From: Bacteroides nordii WAL 11050 = JCM 12987 | GTDB taxonomy: Bacteria; Bacteroidota; Bacteroidia; Bacteroidales; Bacteroidaceae | NCBI GenBank assembly: GCA_000613465.1 | Contig: BAJA01000001.1 | Span: 1-64,000, forward strand | Direction: 5' to 3' | Length of the DNA: 64,000 nucleotides | In this document: piece after piece, positions 42,763-52,634 of the stretch | How positions within the stretch are numbered: the first letter of the stretch is position 1 | How the letters are laid out: every line of letters starts with the position of its first letter | Program-made: the position numbers and the translations under genes | The notes under the pieces: model-generated | Told to the model about the DNA's origin: nothing | Database searches by the model: none | Seen by the model: the letters and a program-made list of their open reading frames with translations, nothing else

Positions 42763-43476
42763 ATGGAAATAAAGACATTTGTAGCAAACTATCGGGAAGC
42801 TTTTGGAGAGACGGCAGAATTACCAATTGTATTTTGGTACTCTGATACTCCTGAAAGCCAGACAGAAAAGATCAATGGTTGTTTTTTTAAGAACATGAAA
42901 AAGGTAAGAGACGGACATATTATCAGCTTAAATGCAGATGTCATCGGATGTGGTGGTGGAAAGTTTTATACCGGTTTTACCGATATGCCGGAACATGTGC
43001 CGACTTTTGTTTCCCTGAAAGAGAAGTACAAACAGACACCGGAAATGGTAACAGAGTTTATTGAACGTCTGGGAGTGCCAAGGGCTACAAAGAACTATCT
43101 CCACTTTGCGCCTATAGATAAGGTAGATACTTTTGATCTAATTGAAGGAATCTTATTTCTCGCAACACCCGACATGCTTTCCGGACTTACAACATGGGCT
43201 TGTTTCGATAATAACTCAGAGGATGCGGTGACATCACAGTTTGGCTCCGGTTGTAGCACTGTAGTGACTCAAACAATTCTTGAAAACCGGAAAGGTGGAA
43301 GAAGAACTTTTGTGGGCTTTTTTGATCCGTCCGTGCGCCCTTACTTTGAACCGGATGTATTAAGTTATACAATTCCTATGTCCCGTTTTAGGGAAATGTA
43401 TCAAACCATGCGTAGTAGTTGCCTGTTCGACACTCATGCCTGGGGAAAAATCAGAGAGCGCATGCAACCTCAATAA
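42763..43476 (+). CDS. DUF169 family protein
   Basis: A 237-aa soluble protein. The DUF169 pattern shows as LPIVFWYSDTPES, ADVIGCGGGKFYTGF with a CGGG motif, YLHFAPIDK and FGSGCSTVVTQTILEN. The conserved Cys residues (near 57 and 155) suggest metal or cofactor binding, but the function is unknown. It opens a tight operon (15- and 16-nt gaps) with a GNAT acetyltransferase and an RlmJ-like protein. Confidence 0.82.
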   Translation: MEIKTFVANYREAFGETAELPIVFWYSDTPESQTEKINGCFFKNMKKVRDGHIISLNADVIGCGGGKFYTGFTDMPEHVPTFVSLKEKYKQTPEMVTEFIERLGVPRATKNYLHFAPIDKVDTFDLIEGILFLATPDMLSGLTTWACFDNNSEDAVTSQFGSGCSTVVTQTILENRKGGRRTFVGFFDPSVRPYFEPDVLSYTIPMSRFREMYQTMRSSCLFDTHAWGKIRERMQPQ

Positions 43477-43491
43477 AAAAATAAAACTAAT

Positions 43492-43941
43492 ATGGATTCT
43501 ATCATAGTTAGAAAATTGGCAGAACATGAAAAAGTTACTGCAATGCAATTGTCATGGGATGTTTTTGTAGAGTTTGATAATACGGATTGTAGTGAAGAAG
43601 GATTGAGAAACTTCCGTAATTTCATTGATGATAAAGAAATGGTGGACAGTCTTGATGCTTATGGTGCTTTTGATGGTAACAAACTTGTGGGCATCATTGC
43701 AACAAGAAGTACAGGAAGTCACATCTCATTATTTTTTATAAACAAGGAGTTTCACTGCCGGGGAGTAGGTCGTAGTTTATTCAATTTAGTTTTAGAAAAT
43801 AGTAATGCAAAAGAAATTACTGTCAATTCCTCTCGCTATGCTGTGGGATTCTATCACAAGTTGGGATTTACAGATGTTGAAAAAGAGCAGTTGACAGATG
43901 GAATCAGATATACTCCAATGAAATACATACGACAAAAATAA
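43492..43941 (+). CDS. GNAT family N-acetyltransferase
   Basis: A 149-aa acetyltransferase. The acetyl-CoA loop is visible in FFINKEFHCRGVGRSLFNLV (motif A, CRGVGRSL), followed by the C-terminal beta pair ITVNSSRYAVGFYHKLGF. The substrate is unknown. It sits between the DUF169 and RlmJ-like genes in one operon. Confidence 0.85.
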   Translation: MDSIIVRKLAEHEKVTAMQLSWDVFVEFDNTDCSEEGLRNFRNFIDDKEMVDSLDAYGAFDGNKLVGIIATRSTGSHISLFFINKEFHCRGVGRSLFNLVLENSNAKEITVNSSRYAVGFYHKLGFTDVEKEQLTDGIRYTPMKYIRQK

Positions 43942-43957
43942 AAAAGATAATAACGTT

Positions 43958-44806
43958 ATGCCCTATACGCATTTTGGAAAACAAGCAGATGTATTCAAAC
44001 ATGTCATCTTGTGTGAAGTACTAAAGAAAGAAAAACCGGACCTATATGTAGAGACGAATTCCGCTTGTGCAGAATATATGCTAAGTAATAGTTTGGAGCA
44101 ACAATATGGTATCTGCCATTTTTTGAATAACGTATCAGAATATAATGAATTTACCGATTCAAATTATCTGAATCTGGAAAGAAAGGCATACCGGGATCAT
44201 TTGTATTTAGGTTCTCCCGGATTGGCCATGAATATTCTGAATTCTCCTTCGGATGAATTGCTTTTCTTTGATATCGAAAAGGAACCTTTGAAAAACATTG
44301 AAGCATTTGCCCAACGAGACGGATTTAGAAACCGAATAAGAACATTCAATCAGGATTCCATCAGAGGAACGGTGGAGCTATTACCGTCTCTTCCTGTCTC
44401 TTCTTTTATACACATTGATCCGTATGAAATAGATAAATCCGGAGAACCGGGAGGTTTTACTTATTTTGATGTGTTTCTTGAAGCGGCACAGGCAGGTATA
44501 AAGTGCTATTTATGGTATGGCTTTATGACTTTGAGTGTGAAAGAACAATTGAATGCATATATTCTTAATGGCCTCCGAAAAAATAAAATAAAAGGATGTG
44601 CTTGTGTAGAGTTAATTCTTGAAATAATAGAACGAAATACCATTCCTTGTAATCCGGGAATACTTGGAAGCGGAATATTAACAGCCAATTTATCGAAGGA
44701 TAGTAACACTATTTTACAGGATTATAGTAACCTGTTGGTCAATATGTATCAGGGAGCAATTTACAACGGAACTAACGGAACTTTATACAAAGAAGTCATT
44801 TTATAG
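43958..44806 (+). CDS. RlmJ-like protein (23S rRNA A2030 methyltransferase family), uncertain
   Basis: A 282-aa protein. The start (MPYTHFGKQADVFKHVILCE) matches the N terminus of RlmJ-type enzymes (HFxxxxDVxKH). SSFIHIDPYEIDKSGEPGG stands where an N6-adenine methyltransferase would have DPPY, but only DPY is left. It may be a divergent methyltransferase or a related protein of other use. Third gene of the DUF169-GNAT operon. Confidence 0.5.
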   Translation: MPYTHFGKQADVFKHVILCEVLKKEKPDLYVETNSACAEYMLSNSLEQQYGICHFLNNVSEYNEFTDSNYLNLERKAYRDHLYLGSPGLAMNILNSPSDELLFFDIEKEPLKNIEAFAQRDGFRNRIRTFNQDSIRGTVELLPSLPVSSFIHIDPYEIDKSGEPGGFTYFDVFLEAAQAGIKCYLWYGFMTLSVKEQLNAYILNGLRKNKIKGCACVELILEIIERNTIPCNPGILGSGILTANLSKDSNTILQDYSNLLVNMYQGAIYNGTNGTLYKEVIL

Positions 44807-44860
44807 CTTGAAAAAATAATTATTTAGTATTTCGTTTAGTGTAGACCTGCTGTGTTTTTG

Positions 44861-44868
44861 TACATTTG
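44861..44868 (+). promoter_or_regulatory. -7 box of the MFS exporter gene
   Basis: TACATTTG matches TAnnTTTG, 41 bp before the start codon. Confidence 0.55.
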
Positions 44869-44909
44869 CAGCCAATTTCACGAATATATAGATAACAAAA
44901 GGTCATAAA

Positions 44910-46112
44910 ATGATACAAAATCCACAACGTCCGGTCAGTTCAATTGCTTTTCCTATATTGATAGCACTAAGTATTTCTCATTGTTTGAATGACTTATTGC
45001 AATCTGTCATAACTGCAACCTATCCCCTGTTCAAAGATGATTTAGCTTTGAGTTTTGCTCAAATCGGGTTGATTACATTGGTTTATCAAATGTCGGCATC
45101 GGTATTCCAACCCGTATTTGGTCTTTTTTTTGATAAACGTCCGGTAGCATGGACGCTTCCCGCAGGGATGCTTTTCACAATGACAGGGATGTTGAATCTT
45201 GCTTTTGCTTCCAATCTGCATTGGGTGCTTCTTTCCGTATTTCTGATTGGTATCGGTTCTTCTGTTCTTCACCCGGAAGCATCACGCATCACTTCACTTG
45301 CTTCCGGAGGACGAAGGGGGCTTGCACAATCTTTGTTTCAGGTAGGTGGCAATCTGGGTGGTTCATTAGGTCCTCTGTTGGTGGCATTATTGGTTGCTCC
45401 TTATGGTCGTCATCACATAGCTTTGTTCGCTATTTTGGCATTCTTGGCCATTTTAGTAATGATTCCCGTTTGCAAATGGTATAAAAAGTATTTGAACCGG
45501 ATAAAATGTGAATCTGTCACAATGAAGACACATCTTGCTATGCCATTGCCAATGAACAAGACTGTTTTTTCTATTACACTTCTGCTTATTCTGATTTTCT
45601 CCAAATATATCTATATGGCAAGTTTGAACAGTTACTATACGTTCTATCTGATTCATAAGTTTGGAGTCAGTGTGCAACAGTCACAGCTTTTCCTTTTTGT
45701 CTTTTTGATTGCTACGGCTATCGGAACACTGGTTGGAGGTCCTATTGGAGATCGTATCGGGCGGAAATACGTTATCTGGGTATCAATTCTTGGTACAGCC
45801 CCTTTCAGTATGTTAATGCCTCATGTAGGCCTTGCATGGACAGTAGTACTTAGTTTTTGTGTAGGTCTGATGCTCTCATCAGCATTCCCGGCTATTCTGT
45901 TATATGCACAGGAATTACTACCTAATAAACTTGGATTGATTTCCGGTTTGTTTTTCGGTTTTGCCTTCGGAGTTGCTGGTATCGCATCTGCAGTGCTGGG
46001 GAATATGGCAGACAGATTCGGCATTGAAGCTGTTTATAATGTTTGTGCTTTCATGCCTTTGCTTGGGTTGGTTACCTGGTTTCTGCCAGATTTGAAAAAA
46101 GTGAAACAATGA
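44910..46112 (+). CDS. MFS exporter, fosmidomycin-resistance (Fsr) type
   Basis: A 400-aa transporter with twelve predicted membrane segments. ISHCLNDLLQSVITATYPL and GIGSSVLHPEASR are Fsr-family features, and GGPIGDRIGRKYVIW is the MFS loop 8-9 motif. Fsr proteins export fosmidomycin and similar compounds; the real substrate here is unknown. The stop codon overlaps the sanA start (ATGA), so the two are translated together. Confidence 0.82.
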   Translation: MIQNPQRPVSSIAFPILIALSISHCLNDLLQSVITATYPLFKDDLALSFAQIGLITLVYQMSASVFQPVFGLFFDKRPVAWTLPAGMLFTMTGMLNLAFASNLHWVLLSVFLIGIGSSVLHPEASRITSLASGGRRGLAQSLFQVGGNLGGSLGPLLVALLVAPYGRHHIALFAILAFLAILVMIPVCKWYKKYLNRIKCESVTMKTHLAMPLPMNKTVFSITLLLILIFSKYIYMASLNSYYTFYLIHKFGVSVQQSQLFLFVFLIATAIGTLVGGPIGDRIGRKYVIWVSILGTAPFSMLMPHVGLAWTVVLSFCVGLMLSSAFPAILLYAQELLPNKLGLISGLFFGFAFGVAGIASAVLGNMADRFGIEAVYNVCAFMPLLGLVTWFLPDLKKVKQ

Positions 46113-46780
46113 TGCGTAATATGAAAATAAAGAAAACTGGCAGGTGGAGAAGAAGAATCAAATGGGCTATTCCAATCGGAATACTTTTGATTGTTGCAAT
46201 GACAATGGCCGCTAATTACACTGTTGAATATGCTACTGACTCATTGGTCTATAAGGAGCCGGCCTCCATTCCTTATAACAAAGTCGGACTATTATTGGGA
46301 ACTTCCAAAACATTGCGTTCCGGTAATCCTAATCAGTATTTCCGGAACAGGATACAGGCTACTGTTGCTCTCTTTAAAGCACGGAAAATAGATGCGATTG
46401 TTATTAGCGGTGACAACAGTCGTGAGGGATATAATGAACCCGAAGACATGCAAGCTGAATTGCTGAAAGAAGGTATTCCTGAAAATAAAATCTATCTGGA
46501 CTATGCCGGTTTCAGGACACTTGATTCTGTAGTGCGTATGGAAAAGATCTTCGGCCAATCCAGTTTTACCGTCATATCTCAGGAATTTCATAACCGCCGT
46601 GCCATTTATATAGCCCAAGCCAGAGCTTTGCAGGTAGTAGGTTTTAATGCAGAAGATGTGAATGCTTACAGTGGTTTTAAAACACAGCTCCGCGAAAAAT
46701 TTGCAAGAGTTAAATTATTCCTGGACTTATATACAAATAAGAGCCCTAAATATCTGGGAGAAAAAATTATTATTAAATAA
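46109..46780 (+). CDS. sanA: SanA-like DUF218 envelope protein
   Basis: A 223-aa protein with one N-terminal membrane segment (RIKWAIPIGILLIVAMTMAA) and a DUF218 domain: VGLLLGTSKTLRSGNPNQYF, AIVISGDNSREGYNEPEDM, YLDYAGFRTLDSVVRMEKIF, SFTVISQEFHNRRAIYIA. SanA of E. coli affects envelope permeability to vancomycin. Start at 46109, in the ATGA overlap with the exporter gene. The following Met2 is also possible. The pairing with a drug exporter suggests an envelope-barrier role. Confidence 0.85.
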   Translation: MMRNMKIKKTGRWRRRIKWAIPIGILLIVAMTMAANYTVEYATDSLVYKEPASIPYNKVGLLLGTSKTLRSGNPNQYFRNRIQATVALFKARKIDAIVISGDNSREGYNEPEDMQAELLKEGIPENKIYLDYAGFRTLDSVVRMEKIFGQSSFTVISQEFHNRRAIYIAQARALQVVGFNAEDVNAYSGFKTQLREKFARVKLFLDLYTNKSPKYLGEKIIIK

Positions 46781-46953
46781 CATATATATCTATTTTTCCA
46801 TCTATGGTTTAAATGAGTGAGCGGTTTATATAAAATAATACCTCTAAAAACTTTTCAATCAATAATTTGTTGTTCTTTTAATGTAAAAAGAAAAGGACTT
46901 TGGCAGCCTACTATATTGAAACAGATAAGATTGATACAAAACCAGAGAAAAAA

Positions 46954-48489
46954 ATGATGGATAATATAATTTTTACAGGAGCACATGAACATACTATAGA
47001 AACTGTGCCAGATATGATATTTGTGTATAATGAACAAGCTACACTTTTGAATATTATTAATCCCAGCTGTAACTTACCATTTAATCCGGAGGGAATGATT
47101 GGAAAAAAAATAGAGACTTTTTTAGATTGGGAAACGGGACGAATTTGTATGAAACATTTTCGGAAAGCTATTGCTTCCGGAAAGTCTGAGTTTTTTGAAC
47201 TTGATCTGGAAGAAAACGGGAATAAGCATTGTTATGAAATCCAAATCTCCCCGATTGACAGAGATAGAGTAATAATGACCGCACATGATATTCCTCAGGC
47301 ATATATCTCACAACTGGAGTTAGAACGCACACAACTCTCTCTTAACCGGGCTAAAGAAGAACTTGAGACCAGTAATTCAATACTTTCATCTGCTTTGAGC
47401 ATTGCCGAAGTATTGCCATGGAGTGCTGATCTGGTGACGCATACTTTCTCTACCGATTATAATCTTTATCACCATGAGAGTGCTTCGGGACCTGATGATA
47501 ATGGGAAATACAACATTTCTATTGATGAATATCTGAAAAAAGTTCATCCGGACTTCCGTGAACATATTTCGACTGTATTCAGAGAATTACGTGAAGGAAA
47601 ACGAACCGAATTTCATGAAGTGTATCAGATACATTGGTATAATGACCGTGAATATGAATGGGTAAATAAGCAAGGAACTGTTTTCAGGTATGATGTAAAG
47701 GGACGTCCCATTAGTGTGATCGGTTCAGGTATGGTCATTACGAAACAAAAAAATATGGAAGAGTCTCTAAGGCTTGCCAAAGAACAGGCAGAACAAAGTA
47801 ATACACTGAAATCTGCTTTTTTAGCAAATATGAGCCATGAAATCAGAACCCCACTAAATGCAATTGTTGGGTTCTCAGAGTTATTGACGGAAACAGATAA
47901 CCCGGAAGAGAAAGAAGAGTATGCAGATATTATTTTGAACAATAATGCTCTTCTTTTGCAGTTGATCAGTGATATTCTGGATTTGTCTAAGATCGAAGCA
48001 GGTACTTTAGAATTTATTTATTCTGATATTGATTTGAATAATCTATTGGTCGAGGTAGCACAAACCGCTCAAATGAAAGCAAACAATCCTGAACTGGAGA
48101 TTGCCTTTACTGACCATCTGCCGGAATGTGTGGTAAATAGTGATCGAAACCGTTTGTTACAAGTGATACACAATTTTGTAAACAATGCTATTAAATTTAC
48201 TCCCCAAGGACATATTCACATAGGTTACAAGCTAAATCCATCAGGTGAACTCTATTTTTATGTAGAGGATACAGGATATGGTATACAAGCTGAAAAGGTG
48301 AACGAGGTATTTGAACGTTTTGTTAAATTAAACAGTTTTATACAGGGAACAGGTTTGGGACTTTCTATTAGTAAAACCATTGTTTCTCATTTGGGTGGCA
48401 ATATAGGAGTTTTCTCACAGGAAGGTGAAGGTTCTACTTTCTGGTTTACTTTGCCGGCAAAAAGTATCGTTTCCATGAGCGAAAAGTAA
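46954..48489 (+). CDS. PAS-domain sensor histidine kinase
   Basis: A ~511-aa kinase. A first PAS domain (~15-100, [20 protein letters not shown]), a coiled-coil linker ([20 protein letters not shown]) and a second PAS/PAC ([20 protein letters not shown]) precede the kinase core. The H box is [20 protein letters not shown], the N box [11 protein letters not shown], then VEDTGYGIQ and GTGLGLSIS. No membrane segment and no receiver domain, so it is a cytosolic classical kinase; no response regulator lies beside it. Start at 46954 (MMDNIIF) preferred over the TTG at 46900. Confidence 0.88.
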   Translation: MMDNIIFTGAHEHTIETVPDMIFVYNEQATLLNIINPSCNLPFNPEGMIGKKIETFLDWETGRICMKHFRKAIASGKSEFFELDLEENGNKHCYEIQISPIDRDRVIMTAHDIPQAYISQLELERTQLSLNRAKEELETSNSILSSALSIAEVLPWSADLVTHTFSTDYNLYHHESASGPDDNGKYNISIDEYLKKVHPDFREHISTVFRELREGKRTEFHEVYQIHWYNDREYEWVNKQGTVFRYDVKGRPISVIGSGMVITKQKNMEESLRLAKEQAEQSNTLKSAFLANMSHEIRTPLNAIVGFSELLTETDNPEEKEEYADIILNNNALLLQLISDILDLSKIEAGTLEFIYSDIDLNNLLVEVAQTAQMKANNPELEIAFTDHLPECVVNSDRNRLLQVIHNFVNNAIKFTPQGHIHIGYKLNPSGELYFYVEDTGYGIQAEKVNEVFERFVKLNSFIQGTGLGLSISKTIVSHLGGNIGVFSQEGEGSTFWFTLPAKSIVSMSEK

Positions 48490-48530
48490 ATATCTGTTCT
48501 TCTAAGAAAAAAGAACTCTTCTGTAATAGA

Positions 48531-48577
48531 GAAAAAGAGTGGGCAACAAATCATTTGTTTACCCACTTTTTTTTTGT
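48531..48577 (+). terminator. terminator of the sensor kinase gene
   Basis: AAAAAGAGTGGG and CCCACTTTTTTT flank an inner AACAAAT/ATTTGTT stem; a long T tract follows. The rest of the 48578-48829 gap shows nothing clear. Confidence 0.75.
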
Positions 48578-48829
48578 AACCTCAGAATTACTAATTTTCA
48601 GGAATTATCTCATTGATACATGATAGTGCATTCAATGTACAGAGAAAACTAATATACGGTATGTACTTTGTAATATATTTCTTTATTAATCATTTTTTCA
48701 ATACTGCACAGGCTATCTACAGTGTAAAATTATTCCGATTTTACCAATAGATTGTTATACCGATTGCTGATATATATACCTTTATTACTGATTTATGAAA
48801 TTCGATAGGGTAAGCAAAGAAAAAACTGT

Positions 48830-48837
48830 TATTTTTG
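48830..48837 (+). promoter_or_regulatory. -7 box of the DUF3788 gene
   Basis: TATTTTTG matches TAnnTTTG, 83 bp before the start codon. Confidence 0.4.
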
Positions 48838-48920
48838 CATCAACATTAAAGATTGTTGAACTATGGGTATCAGCATAATAACATGATTTTTCCAATGAAT
48901 AATCAAAAAAACACACAAGA

Positions 48921-49337
48921 ATGGAAACATTGGCACTGAGAGATGGGGATATACTTCCAACACAAGAAGTCTTAGAAGCTGTTTTGGGTAGTAGTTATCC
49001 GGCGTTTGAAGAATTGAACGCTTTGTTGATTGCTATGGAGATACGGCCGGAATGGAATTATTACAGAGATGGTAAAGCCTGGTTGTGTAAAATGATGTTC
49101 AAGAAGAAGAATATGGGTTGGTTGCATGTTTACGATGGATTCTTCAGAGTATCATCTTTTTTCATGGAAAGACACTTATCTGCTATTGCAGATCTGAATA
49201 TATCAGATTATATAAAAGAAGATTTTTATGAGATGAAACCCGTTGGCAAATTACTGCCAATGTCAATAGTAGTTGGTGATAAAGAAAAGCTGGAAGATGT
49301 TTTAACTGTTTTACGCTTTAAAAGGAGTTTGAAATAA
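48921..49337 (+). CDS. DUF3788 family protein
   Basis: A 138-aa soluble protein. WNYYRDGKAWLCKMMFKKKN and MGWLHVYDGFFRVSSFFMER are the DUF3788 core strands. It is a distant paralogue of the gene at 31297. Function unknown. It stands alone between the sensor kinase and the iron-sulfur operon. Confidence 0.75.
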   Translation: METLALRDGDILPTQEVLEAVLGSSYPAFEELNALLIAMEIRPEWNYYRDGKAWLCKMMFKKKNMGWLHVYDGFFRVSSFFMERHLSAIADLNISDYIKEDFYEMKPVGKLLPMSIVVGDKEKLEDVLTVLRFKRSLK

Positions 49338-49476
49338 AAGAGGGAGGCTCTTTATTAATATTCTCTCAATCTTTATAGAAAATGTATCAATAACTATTCA
49401 GTATATTTTTTATAGAACAATAAATAAAGAACAAATGATATATTTGCAATGTGCTATTGAAATATCTTTTTTAATT

Positions 49477-49484
49477 TACCTTTG
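49477..49484 (+). promoter_or_regulatory. -7 box of the iron-sulfur operon
   Basis: TACCTTTG matches TAnnTTTG, 29 bp before the first DUF362 gene. Confidence 0.55.
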
Positions 49485-49513
49485 ATGGCATATGCGCTAC
49501 ATGAATTAAAATT

Positions 49514-50636
49514 ATGAACACTTCAAAAGTTTATTTTACGAATTTACGGACTACACCTACCTCCAATCTACTTGACAAAATGGAGCGGCTGGTAAAGAAA
49601 GCTGGTATTGGAACCATACCTCTTAAAGATAATTTTGTGGCTATTAAAATCCATTTTGGGGAGCCGGGAAACCTGGCATATATACGTCCGAATTATGCAG
49701 CACGAATGGCCAACCTATTACGTAGTTTTGGCGCAAAACCTTTTTTGACAGATTGTAATACACTGTATTCCGGGCAGCGTGCCAATGCCGTTGACCATTT
49801 ACAGAGTGCAATGGAAAACGGTTTTAACCCGATATCGGCACAATGTCAGGTCATTATAGCTGATGGGCTGAAAGGTACTGACTGCAAGGAAATTCCACTA
49901 AAAAACGGAGAGTATTGTAAAGCTCCCAAAATAGGAACGGCTATTGCCGATGCTGATGTTATTATTAGCATGAATCATTTCAAAGGGCATGAGCAAACAG
50001 GATTTGGCGGTGCTTTGAAGAATCTCGGAATGGGATGTGCCAGCGTAGGTGGAAAGTTGGAGTTGCATAGTGCTTCTCAACCCCGAATCAATATCGATAA
50101 TTGCAAAAGCTGTAATATCTGTGTAAAACATTGTGCACATGATGCCGTACATTTGAATGTAAATCGTAAAGCAGAAATCGATTACGAAAAATGCATCGGA
50201 TGCGGTCAATGTGTTGCTCTGTGTCAGTATGATGCAGCTGTAATGGGTGACGAAGATACCTCTGAACGCCTGAATTACAAAATAGCCGAATACTCACTTG
50301 CTGTAGTTAAAGGTAAACCGCACTTCCATGTGAGTTTTATTATGAATGTATCTCCGGAATGCGATTGCTGGAATCATAATGATGCTGCTATTGTCCCCGA
50401 TTTAGATCTTAGCATCTTTTGATCCGGTAGCTCTGGATAAAGCATGTGCCGACTTAGTGATACAAGCACCTATCCTGCATAGTGGAAACCGCTTATCTGA
50501 CAAACATGAACAGGATGATTTATGCGGTTGTGATAAATTCCATCTGATGCATCCCGATACTGACTGGTTGGCTGGATTAAAACATGCAGAGAAAATAGGA
50601 TTAGGAACAATGGATTATGAATTAATTCGTGTGTGA
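49514..50636 (+). pseudogene. DUF362 protein with two [4Fe-4S] sites, one frameshift
   Basis: The main frame (49514-50422, 302 aa) has the DUF362 domain (VYFTNLRTTPTSNLLDKMER; ISMNHFKGHEQTGFGGALKN) and a ferredoxin pair, CKSCNICVKHC (~197) and CIGCGQCVALC (~226). Near 50412 the frame is lost; one base over it continues ASFDPVALDKACADLVIQAP, then HSGNRLSDKHEQDDLCGCDK to a stop at 50636. An extra base is likely, so the real protein is ~374 aa. DUF362 proteins are predicted iron-sulfur redox proteins of unknown partner. First gene of the operon. Confidence 0.8.
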
Positions 50637-50705
50637 AATTAAACCATTCTTTAAATATACAATCTAATTTTAAATACAATGTTATCAATCAAAAACAGAA
50701 TAGAA

Positions 50706-51215
50706 ATGGAAACAACAGTTAAACTTTATTCTTTGAATTACAGTAATGTGAAAACGTATTTGTTCGCTTTGCTATTTGTAGCAGGCAATATTGCATTACC
50801 TCAATTGTGTCATTTGGTGCCTGCCGGTGGTCCTACCCTATTGCCTATTTATTTTTTCACACTGATTGCATCGTATAAATATGGTTTTCGTGTAGGCTTA
50901 CTGACTGCTATTTTATCACCAGTTATCAATCATTTACTATTTGCAATGCCTGCAGCTGCTGCACTGCCTGTTATCCTTACTAAATCTGCTTTACTTGCGG
51001 GAGCTTCTGCATTGGCTGCCCGTTATGCAAAAAAAGTTTCGTTATTAGCCATCCTGCTTGCAGTACTGTCTTATCAGGTTGTAGGTACAGCCCTTGAATG
51101 GGCCTATTTAGGAGACTTCTTTGCTGCTGTACAAGATTTCCGTATAGGTGTTCCGGGAATGCTTATTCAATGGTTTGGTGGTTATGCATTGCTCAAAGCT
51201 ATTGCAGGAATCTGA
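50706..51215 (+). CDS. ECF transporter S component-like membrane protein
   Basis: A 169-aa protein with five to six membrane segments: TYLFALLFVAGNIALPQL, FFTLIASYKYGFRVGLLTAI, LLFAMPAAAALPVILTKSAL and others. The pattern HLVPAGGPTLLPIYFFTLIA is like the vitamin-binding S components of ECF transporters. No EcfA/EcfT gene is nearby, so it would use a shared energising module or act alone. Start at 50706 (METTVKLYSLNY) fits better than 50679. The next gene begins 4 nt after its stop. Confidence 0.7.
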   Translation: METTVKLYSLNYSNVKTYLFALLFVAGNIALPQLCHLVPAGGPTLLPIYFFTLIASYKYGFRVGLLTAILSPVINHLLFAMPAAAALPVILTKSALLAGASALAARYAKKVSLLAILLAVLSYQVVGTALEWAYLGDFFAAVQDFRIGVPGMLIQWFGGYALLKAIAGI

Positions 51216-51219
51216 CAAT

Positions 51220-51615
51220 ATGGCAAAAACGTTTGATGAGGTGATGGAACGTTTTCGTTCTATCGCCTTCGAGGATGAATTTGATATGATTGTAGCCATT
51301 GCCAATGGTGGAATTGTTCCGGCGGGTATCATTAATCAGCGTTTACAAAAAGAGATTCATTTGCTGAAAATCAATTTGAGAGACGAATATCAACATCCAA
51401 AGTATGATCAGCCCAAACTTCTGGCACCAATTGACTTCGATTTCAGAGATAAACGTATTCTCTTGGTGGATGACCGTATAAAAACCGGTTCTACTATAAA
51501 ATTAGCCAAGGAATTGATGCAAGAAGCCAGAATGATAAAAACTTTCGCCGTTAACGGAAATGCGGACTATGCTCTTTTTGATGAAGCTTGTTTTAAATTT
51601 CCGTGGATTGTCTGA
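51220..51615 (+). CDS. phosphoribosyltransferase-like protein
   Basis: A 131-aa type I PRTase. The PRPP-binding signature is KRILLVDDRIKTGSTIKLAK (about 77-96), with the N-terminal loop VAIANGGIVPAG. The enzyme would transfer ribose phosphate to a base; the target is unknown. The frame opening at 51148 overlaps the upstream gene, so 51220 (MAKTFDEVMERF) is taken. Placement in a ferredoxin operon is unusual. Confidence 0.78.
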   Translation: MAKTFDEVMERFRSIAFEDEFDMIVAIANGGIVPAGIINQRLQKEIHLLKINLRDEYQHPKYDQPKLLAPIDFDFRDKRILLVDDRIKTGSTIKLAKELMQEARMIKTFAVNGNADYALFDEACFKFPWIV

Positions 51616-51618
51616 ATA

Positions 51619-51697
51619 GTAGATTGTAAATAGATAACGTACCTATGTGATACAGATCGGATCATGGTCATGACTGTAGGGAATAAATTAAAAATAA
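51619..51697 (+). repeat. ~79-bp dispersed element, copy 2
   Basis: Nearly the same block as 28451-28529, with the near-palindrome GGTCATGACT and GTAGGGAATAAAT. It starts just after the PRTase stop and ends 3 bp before the next ATG, as in the xylR-xylB gap. Confidence 0.65.
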
Positions 51698-51700
51698 AAG

Positions 51701-52630
51701 ATGGACAGAAGAGATTTTCTGAAAACAGTAGCGATAGCGGGTGCGGCAATGACTATACAGCGCTCAGAAGCAATGGAAGTACTGACACAAGCCGTAAATA
51801 ATACTGGTAAACCTGATCTCGTAGCTGTAATGGGTGGCGAACCGGAAGTGATGTTCCAGCGTGCAATTACTGAATTGGGAGGTATGAAACAGTTTGTGAA
51901 ACCGGGACAGAAAGTTGTGGTAAAACCCAATATAGGATGGGACAAAGTTCCGGAATTGGCAGGCAATACCAATCCTAAGTTGGTTGCTGAAATTGTAAAA
52001 CAGTGTTTTGCCGCCGGAGCCAAAGAAGTTACTGTATTTGACCATACTTGTGACGATTGGCAAAAATGCTATAAGAACAGCGGAATTGAAGCTGCTGCTA
52101 AAGCTGCCGGAGCCAAAGTAATGCCTGCCCATCTGGAATCATATTACCGTTCTGTGGATTTGCCAAAAGGAAAAAATCTGAAGAAAGCCAAAATACACGA
52201 AGCTATATTGAATAGTGATGTATGGATCAATGTGCCTGTCTTAAAAAATCATGGTGGTGCAAACCTTACTATTTCGATGAAAAATCATATGGGAATAGTA
52301 TGGGATAGAGGTTATTTTCATAAGAATGATTTGCAACAATGCATAGCTGATATCTGTACTATGCAAAAAAAGGCAGTATTGAATGTGGTAGATGCTTACC
52401 GTATTATGAAAACCAATGGTCCGCGTGGACGTTCTGCCTCAGATGTTGTACTGGCTAAAGGTCTTTTTATCTCACCTGATATAGTAGCCGTAGATACAGC
52501 TGCCGCTAAATTTTTCAATCAAGTACGCGAAATGCCTTTGGATACCGTAGGGCATCTTGCCAAAGGGGAAGCCTTGAAAATAGGTACAATGAATCTGGAC
52601 AAACTGAACGTGAAGCGAATTAAGTTATAA
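51701..52630 (+). CDS. DUF362 protein with Tat signal
   Basis: A 309-aa protein. The twin-arginine motif RRDFLK is at residues 3-8, followed by a hydrophobic VAIAGAAMTI, so it is exported folded, probably with a cofactor. The DUF362 core shows KPGQKVVVKPNIGWDKVP, VFDHTCDDWQKCYKNSGIEA, and VPVLKNHGGANLTISMKNHM. No ferredoxin Cys sets are present, unlike its cytosolic relative at 49514. The membrane ferredoxin gene starts 4 nt after its stop, so a redox pair is likely. Confidence 0.82.
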   Translation: MDRRDFLKTVAIAGAAMTIQRSEAMEVLTQAVNNTGKPDLVAVMGGEPEVMFQRAITELGGMKQFVKPGQKVVVKPNIGWDKVPELAGNTNPKLVAEIVKQCFAAGAKEVTVFDHTCDDWQKCYKNSGIEAAAKAAGAKVMPAHLESYYRSVDLPKGKNLKKAKIHEAILNSDVWINVPVLKNHGGANLTISMKNHMGIVWDRGYFHKNDLQQCIADICTMQKKAVLNVVDAYRIMKTNGPRGRSASDVVLAKGLFISPDIVAVDTAAAKFFNQVREMPLDTVGHLAKGEALKIGTMNLDKLNVKRIKL

Positions 52631-52634
52631 ACAC

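Noticed and set aside
46900..46953. TTG-started extension of the sensor kinase
   Set aside because: A rare start codon and AT-rich leader-like codons; two ATG codons at 46954 fit better.
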